A stretch of 34,023 bases of DNA from Isotricha intestinalis (Eukaryota; Ciliophora; Litostomatea; Vestibuliferida; Isotrichidae), in contig JAJJLU010003743.1 of NCBI GenBank assembly GCA_023807065.1, positions 1-34,023 on the forward strand, given 5' to 3'. Positions 28,410-34,023 of the stretch are shown piece by piece. Numbering within the stretch: position 1 is the first letter of the stretch; each line of letters starts with the position of its first letter. The position numbers were made by a program, and so were the translations under genes. A model generated the notes under the pieces. It did no database searches. It was not told the origin of the DNA and saw nothing but the letters and a program-made list of their open reading frames with translations.

Positions 28410-30668
28410 TTAATTATTTAAAAAATTAATAAAAATTATCAAAGATTTAAAATAAATATTTATGAAATAATTTTATATTAAAAATAATCAATAAAAAAAA
28501 TCTTATTTTTGAATTATTTGAATTATCATAATTCCCTAATCTCATTTATTCAAATTTATTTCAAATAAATTCATAATTCTAATAATAATAAGAACAACAA
28601 TTATGAGAAAAAATAGAAATTCCTAAAAAATTAATTATACACTCTAATATTGAAAATTCCTTTAATGACATCATCAAATTTATCATATATCATAATCTTT
28701 TATATTATTTCTAATAAAAGTTCCATTGTTATAATTAATATAATCGTTAAATCCTTTATATTTTTTTTTACATTTCCAATGGTATATTATAAATTTTACT
28801 ATAATTAATTATTTGAATGTTTAAATAAAAAATGTAAATTTTAATGTAGAGTAAAAATTGTGAGTAAGTGATTAAAAAATGTTTACAATTTTCAAATAAA
28901 TAAAATATTGATTGAAAAGGGTAAAAACAAAGAAAAAAGCAATTTTATATCTCATATACTTATAGATATTTTAAAAAAAAACAATATCTAGTCTATATAG
29001 TAATTTATTGATAGTTGTTAATTTAATGAACAATTAAATAATAAATTTATTTTTAGAAAGGTTTAAAATTTTAAATTAAATTTCATAGACAACAAATTAA
29101 AACAAATTTTTGAGAAGTTAAAAAGAATTAAACTAAACTCATTTTAAAAATAGTTATTGAAGCTATGAAAAATTGTTAATAAAAGATACAAAGGATAAAT
29201 ATTGTGAATTTATCAAAAATCAAAAAATAAATATATTAGAGAAATAGAAGATATTTATGTATAATATAAATTTTTATTAAATTATAAAAAGATGATTTTT
29301 TATTTATAAATTTAATAAAAAATAATATACTAGAATAAAAGATAATTATGCCTTTATAATATTTTTTAATAAAAATAAAAAGAAATTTATTGGTTTTAAA
29401 TAATAATCATCTTAATCATTTATCAAAAAAATAACTTGTTAAATTTAAAAAATTTTTTTTGTTTTTAATTCATAAAAATTATTCTTTTAAAAGAAAAATT
29501 TAAATAAAAATATCCCCTTAAAAATACAAATCTTTGGTTTCCTATTTTTAAAAGATATAAAAGTGGAATTTATTTTTTTTTCTTTTAAAATAAAAATAAG
29601 AAAAATAATAAGAATATTTTATTTTTAAAATAATCATCATCACACATATACATAATTAACAATTAATCTTATTCAAAAAAGAATTAAATTATTTTTTTTA
29701 TAAATAATTGTTTTATTTTCATATTTCAAATTTGATTTATAAAAAAAGTCAGAAAATGATATGACTTTATTTTTAATTGAATTGATTATTCTCATTTTTA
29801 TTTTATATCCCAATTAAATCTAATTTTTATTTTATTTCCTTTTATTTCTTAATGTTTTATAAAATCAACTGATTATAATAATATTACATTTTATATTTAG
29901 TTAAATTTCCTTTTAATCTTAAAAATATTAATCTTTTTTATTTTAAAATAATTGTAAAATATTATAGAAATTGATAATTAATATTCTTGCCTTTTATTTT
30001 TATTTTAAAGTCATATAACAATTAAAAAATAATGTTTTAATTTAAATTTTTTTTATGTTTTCCAATTGTTTTTCTATTTATTACATATGTTTATTTTTTT
30101 ATTTATCTATTAGTTATCTTAATAAATATTATTAATATTTATTTAAGTGAAGTTATTGTAACAAAGGTTTAAAATGATGAAGAACTTTTAATAAAAATAT
30201 TCGTAGTAATTAAATTAATAGAAAAGAAAAAATAAATAAAATTTTTTCCATTTTAAAATTTTAAATGAATGGAATTTAGTTATTTTAATCAAAATATTTT
30301 ATATGAGTGAATATCTTTAATAAATATCTTTATTTATTAAATACTTTTAATGGAATAAAGAACTAATAATTCTTTAAAAAAAATCTAATTATTATTTGAA
30401 AAAATTTGATATTAATTTATATTTTAAATTAAATAATATTTAGATTAATATATTTTATCAAACATCAATTGTTTGAATAATACCTTTTAATTATGTAATT
30501 CATACTTTTTATAGATTTAAAATCTCTGAAAATGTGTGGTTTAAAAGTTAATTTATGTCATATTTTTTAACAATGAATATAAATTATTATTAGCAAATAT
30601 TTATGATATTTAGAATTAATTTATTTAAATATAAAGATATTTATTATAATTAAATTGGTTTAAAAATA
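28410..30668. other. Largest non-coding gap (2.26 kb)
   Basis: It lies between the upstream end of the propeller gene and the stop of the RBR ligase gene. There is no sustained frame. Two perfect inverted repeats are visible: TAGATATT/AATATCTA at 28963-28990 and AAAGTCA/TGACTTT at 29745-29768. Around 29165-29245 a short coding-like run in one frame (SYEKLLIKDTKDKYCEFIK) ends at a stop and may be a gene relic. The rest is A/T-rich spacer. Confidence 0.45.
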
Positions 30669-32309
30669 TTATATGAGTATCTCTGTTAATTTTTTCACCA
30701 GTGTTTCAATATTTCTTGGATAATCATAAAAAAAGGGAGGATAAAAAACAGATAATAACAAAATAAAAAAAATAAGGCAAAAGTATAAAATTTCAAATGA
30801 GATAAAATATGGAAACAAAACAAAAATGATTATGATTATGTTTATTTTTATTTTTTTTCTATAAAAAATTTTATCATTCAATGTTAAAAATATAAAAGGA
30901 AGAGTCAAAAGACAATACAATAAACACAATAAAATAAAAAAAAAAAATTTATAAATTATTCTCACGATTTTAAATTCACATATTTTCCATTCGGTATATT
31001 GAAAACATCCTCCGGTCAAAAAATGATTATCAGTATATTTTCCTAAACAAATCCAACAAAATTCATATTTACAATTTCTACAAGTTATATGATTACATCC
31101 CTCATTTTTTAAAATTAATATTCCACATTTAGGACATCTTTTTGAATTATTTTTATTTTTCCATTTTTTCAAATTATTATCTAATTTTTCTTTACACTTT
31201 TTTCCTTCATGCCAAGGTTTTAAACAATTAAAACAAAATTTATGACCTAATGTACATTTTATATAATTATTTTTTTCATCTTTATTATTTGTTATTATTC
31301 CATATCCTTCACAATCTGGGTATGGACAAAATTTCATATATGGATTATTTTCTATTTTTCTTTTTAATATTTTTTTTTCAAATTTTATTATTAATTCTTT
31401 ATCGTTTTTAAGAAACTTTTTGACTTTTTCGTTTGGAATCTTTTTCAAACATGTTTTTTCCATACACAATATATCTTCAAATTCTTTTATTTTTACTTCT
31501 AAATAATTTGACCAACATTCTGAACAAAATTTATGTCCACAATCTATATTATAAAAATCAATATCATCTTTTTTTAATTCTTCAAAACAAACCATACAAT
31601 TAAAATTTTCATTAATTTTTGAATCTACTGATTCTTTTGATTTAATATCTTCTTTTATTTCTTCTGATATATTATTATTATCATCTTCTTTTATTTCTTT
31701 TGATATATTATTATTATCATTTTCTTTTATTTCTTCTGATATATTATTATTATTATTTTCTTTTATTTCTTTTGATATATTATTATTATCATTTTCTTTT
31801 ATTTCTTCTGATATATTATTATTATCATCTTCTTTTATTTCTTTTGATATATTATTATTATCATCTTCTTTTATTTTTTCTGATATATTATTATTATCAT
31901 TTTCTTTTATTTCTTCTGAGACATTATTATTATTATTTTCTTTTATTTCTTCTGAGACATTATTATTATTATTTTCTTTTATTTCTTCTGATATATTATT
32001 ATTATTATTATTATTTTCTTTTGATAGACAATTTTCTGAATTTTCTAATTGGATATCAAATTCATTTATATCAACATTTAAAATAGTATCTTCTGATAAT
32101 TCTGTTCCTTTATAATCATTTTTATCTAAATTATAATTTATATTTTTTTCATATATTTGTCTTTTATTATTATCAAAAGATAATTCACTAATATTACCTT
32201 CAAAACCAACATTTATTGTTTCTACCATATTTATTGTTATTATAATCCTATTTTCTATTTTAATTAATTTTTGAATTTTAAAATATTTAACTGCTAAATT
32301 AAATATCAT
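30669..32309 (-). CDS. RBR-type E3 ubiquitin ligase, membrane-anchored, with repeat array
   Basis: 546 residues from the first ATG; a second ATG at codon 28 (32228, MVETINVG) has a better A-rich context and may be the true start, giving 519 residues. Residues 106-220 are a 12-residue tandem repeat (I/V-S-E/K-E-I-K-E-N/D-N/D-N-N-N). The RBR module follows: RING1 at 238-290 (CMVCFEEL, CGHKFCSECW), IBR at about 328-372 (CPYPDC, CTLGHKFCFNC), RING2 at 392-421 (CPKC, then NEGCNHITC, CKYEFCWIC). Cys405 sits where the catalytic Cys of parkin-type RING2 lies, so the HECT-like thioester mechanism should be intact. Two C-terminal hydrophobic stretches (451-477 and 488-522, the second perhaps two spans) anchor it to a membrane, as in RNF144/RNF19-type ligases. 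It presumably ubiquitinates proteins at an internal membrane. Confidence 0.88.
   Translation of the reverse strand: MIFNLAVKYFKIQKLIKIENRIIITINMVETINVGFEGNISELSFDNNKRQIYEKNINYNLDKNDYKGTELSEDTILNVDINEFDIQLENSENCLSKENNNNNNNISEEIKENNNNNVSEEIKENNNNNVSEEIKENDNNNISEKIKEDDNNNISKEIKEDDNNNISEEIKENDNNNISKEIKENNNNNISEEIKENDNNNISKEIKEDDNNNISEEIKEDIKSKESVDSKINENFNCMVCFEELKKDDIDFYNIDCGHKFCSECWSNYLEVKIKEFEDILCMEKTCLKKIPNEKVKKFLKNDKELIIKFEKKILKRKIENNPYMKFCPYPDCEGYGIITNNKDEKNNYIKCTLGHKFCFNCLKPWHEGKKCKEKLDNNLKKWKNKNNSKRCPKCGILILKNEGCNHITCRNCKYEFCWICLGKYTDNHFLTGGCFQYTEWKICEFKIVRIIYKFFFFILLCLLYCLLTLPFIFLTLNDKIFYRKKIKINIIIIIFVLFPYFISFEILYFCLIFFILLLSVFYPPFFYDYPRNIETLVKKLTEILI
31650..31994 (-). repeat. 36-bp tandem repeat inside the RBR ligase gene
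   Basis: Nine full and one partial copies of a 36-bp unit encode residues 106-220 of the RBR ligase. Copies differ mainly at Glu/Lys (SEE or SKE) and Asn/Asp positions. In the distal half SKE and SEE copies alternate, giving a 72-bp higher-order period. All changes keep the frame. The reverse reading of the array gives a spurious Tyr/Leu-rich frame. Confidence 0.93.
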
Positions 32310-32720
32310 CTCATTTATATTATTTAACTAAATTAGATTTTTTAATCTAATAATTTTTTTAGATAAGAATTAAATTAAAACAATTTATGAATTTTTTAAT
32401 TGTTTGTTATTTATTCAAAATTGTAAAGTAAATAAAAAAACATTATTTTATTAGAATGAGACATATTTTTTTCAAATAATAATAATTGATATAAAAGAAG
32501 GAAACATCTATACAATAAGACTTTAAACATTTTCAATAATTATTTGAGAAGAGTTAATTCTTTATATCCACATCATGCATTTTTTTTATATCTCAAAAAG
32601 ATATTTTAACCTTATAATTATAACAAAGGAATTGAAAATTTTGAAATAATCAACAAATTTTTATTATTAAGATAATTGTTGTTTATTTTCTCTTTTAGAT
32701 TTTAAAAAAAAAATTTAAAA
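32310..32720. promoter_or_regulatory. Upstream region of the RBR ligase gene
   Basis: 411 A/T-rich bases between the RBR ligase start and the start of the decayed gene on the opposite strand. No frame or motif is recognised. Confidence 0.35.
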
Positions 32721-34023
32721 ATGAAAGAAGTTATTAAAAGAGAAAGAATGTTTCAAAGAGAAGGAATAGTTATTAAAAATAATTTTATTCTTTCTTTTAA
32801 ATTTTTAATAAATTATTGATGATTGATAGTACTGATTTAAAAAACAAAGATTTTAAAATATTTTTGGAAAAATGATAAATGATTTAATTAAAGAAATAAA
32901 AAGAAAAATAATAAAAATCCAATTAATTGGAGCTGATTTTGAATATGGGAAATTTCAAGAAAAAATGATTCAGCAATGACACAAACATAGATATTAGTAT
33001 TGAGTTTTTAAAATTAAATTCAATAAAAGAAAAAAGAATAAATAATAGGAAAGAAAAAGATAATAGAGATATCTTTTATTAAAATTCAAAGAAGATAAAA
33101 ATAATTATTCTTTAAAAAAAATAAAAGTCAAATAATTCAAATATTGAGTTTTGGTATGAAGATATTAAAAATAATAAGTTATTATCAGTTCATAAAACTA
33201 AATCCTTTATATTAAAAAGATTTTTTTTCTTAATAAGAATTTAGATAAATTAGAAGAATTATTGAATGAAAAAACTAATAACGCTCTTATAATTAAAAGA
33301 TTTCATGAACCAAAAAAATTAAAAATTACAAATACACTAAACCATTTTTAAATTAGATAGAAAGTTTTATAATAAACAAAAAATTTTGAAATATCTCTCT
33401 CATTCAAATTCTAAAAAATATAAAGAAAAAAAAATTTGAAGAAAAAATATTAATAAATATACTTAAAAACAAAAATAAATAGTGATTTGTTAACTCCATA
33501 GGGAAGTATTTTTTGTTCTAATATATTGTTTAATAATTTTTGATAATTAAATCTGAAAAAAAGAAAACAAAGAATACTAAAAAATATGTTTTCAAGTAAG
33601 AAGATTTTTATATATATGTCAATCACGTTAAATATTTAAAAGATAATAAAAGAATTTTTGATTAAAGAACCATTATTAAATTTCCAAGATATATTGAATG
33701 ACTATAATAAATATGATTATAATTGAATACAAAATTGAAGAATATTTGAAATCTTTAAATTTATTAAATAAATGGGAGCATATCAATATCTTATATTTCC
33801 CTGGATATTTCATTTGTATGATTCATTAAATGATACAAAAAATTAAGAAATTTTAAACATCAATTTCATAACAAAGTTTAGAAAAAAGAGACATTTTTAT
33901 AAGAAAAATATAAATCTAAAGCAGAATTTGACCAATATGTTTATCTTTATCAAATTCATTATTCAACAATGCTTTTATTTATTTTAATTTAATAAGATTA
34001 TCTACTATTATTAAATCTCATAT
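32721..34023 (+). pseudogene. Decayed protein gene with many frameshifts, continues past right edge
   Basis: This stretch is richer in G and C than the spacers and holds a chain of short coding-like fragments in changing frames, all on the plus strand. They lie at 32721-32819 (starts MKEVIKRERMFQREG), 32819-32875, 32872-32979 (contains IQLIGADFEYGKFQEK), 33235-33351 (contains KLEELLNEKTNNALIIKRFH), near 33640-33726 (FLIKEPLLNFQDILNDY) and 33713-33829 (contains NKWEHINILYFPGYFICMIH). Successive fragments abut or overlap at stop codons, as expected after single-base indels. No GT-AG intron set that I tried restores one frame. The parent family is not recognised; a Tyr-Phe-Pro-Gly-Tyr stretch faintly recalls LLYIPGEF in the E2-like gene at 24456, which is too little to claim kinship. 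A multi-intron real gene or sequencing errors are the alternatives. Confidence 0.55.

Noticed and set aside
31700..32086. Plus-strand frame of 128 codons rich in Tyr and Leu
   Set aside because: It is the reverse reading of the 36-bp repeat array in the RBR ligase gene. The repeat keeps all frames open, and the RBR frame has the conserved domains.
1..34023. Bacterial-style operons, ribosome binding sites or insertion sequences
   Set aside because: GT-AG introns, eukaryotic protein families and long spacers show nuclear DNA. No transposase, terminal inverted repeat pair or Shine-Dalgarno pattern is present.

Overview
The window is nuclear DNA from an extremely AT-rich eukaryotic microbe. The long reading frames are punctuated by TAA, TAG (two genes) and TGA (one gene), so the standard genetic code is in use. 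I see three short GT-AG introns (27, 41 and 41 nt). The gene content points to a ciliate or related alveolate: a cGMP-dependent protein kinase with four cyclic-nucleotide-binding repeats, a giant furin/GFR-type cysteine-rich surface protein with several C-terminal membrane spans, a FAM221 homologue, and many Asn/Lys-rich low-complexity proteins. A ciliate with the standard code and this base composition would fit the litostome/rumen group. That placement is inference, and other AT-rich protists are not excluded.

Layout, left to right. A reverse-strand gene with a 15-bp (five-residue) tandem repeat runs off the left edge. It is divergent from an atypical protein kinase (1481-2563) and a lysine-rich coiled-coil protein (2863-4017). 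After a long non-coding gap come a four-span membrane protein (4993-5610, -), a FAM221-type zinc-cysteine protein (5882-7306, -) and a small leucine-zipper protein (7443-8147, +). The centre holds the PKG (8745-11632, -), VPS16 of the HOPS/CORVET tethering complexes (11809-14637, -) and the 1624-residue surface receptor-like protein (15750-20624, +). To the right are an F-box protein whose two exons are joined across a 27-nt intron (21578-24082, -), an E2/UEV-like protein with a 41-nt intron (24456-25627, +), a probable beta-propeller/alpha-solenoid scaffold (25656-28409, -) and a membrane-anchored RBR ubiquitin ligase with a 36-bp repeat array (30669-32309, -). The right end (32721-34023) looks like a decayed gene with many frameshifts.

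The genes do not form an operon. Two themes recur: ubiquitin biology (F-box, E2-like, RBR ligase) and signalling/membrane traffic (PKG, second kinase, VPS16, surface receptor-like protein). I take this co-location to be coincidence unless synteny shows otherwise.

The most informative readings concern gene structure. Restoring a 37-nt first exon gives the PKG an N-terminus that starts Met-Gly with a Cys-Cys pair, a classic dual-lipidation signature. Restoring the 27-nt intron turns a 74-codon F-box fragment and a large orphan frame into one 825-residue protein. No tRNA, rRNA, CRISPR array, transposase or telomere repeat was found.
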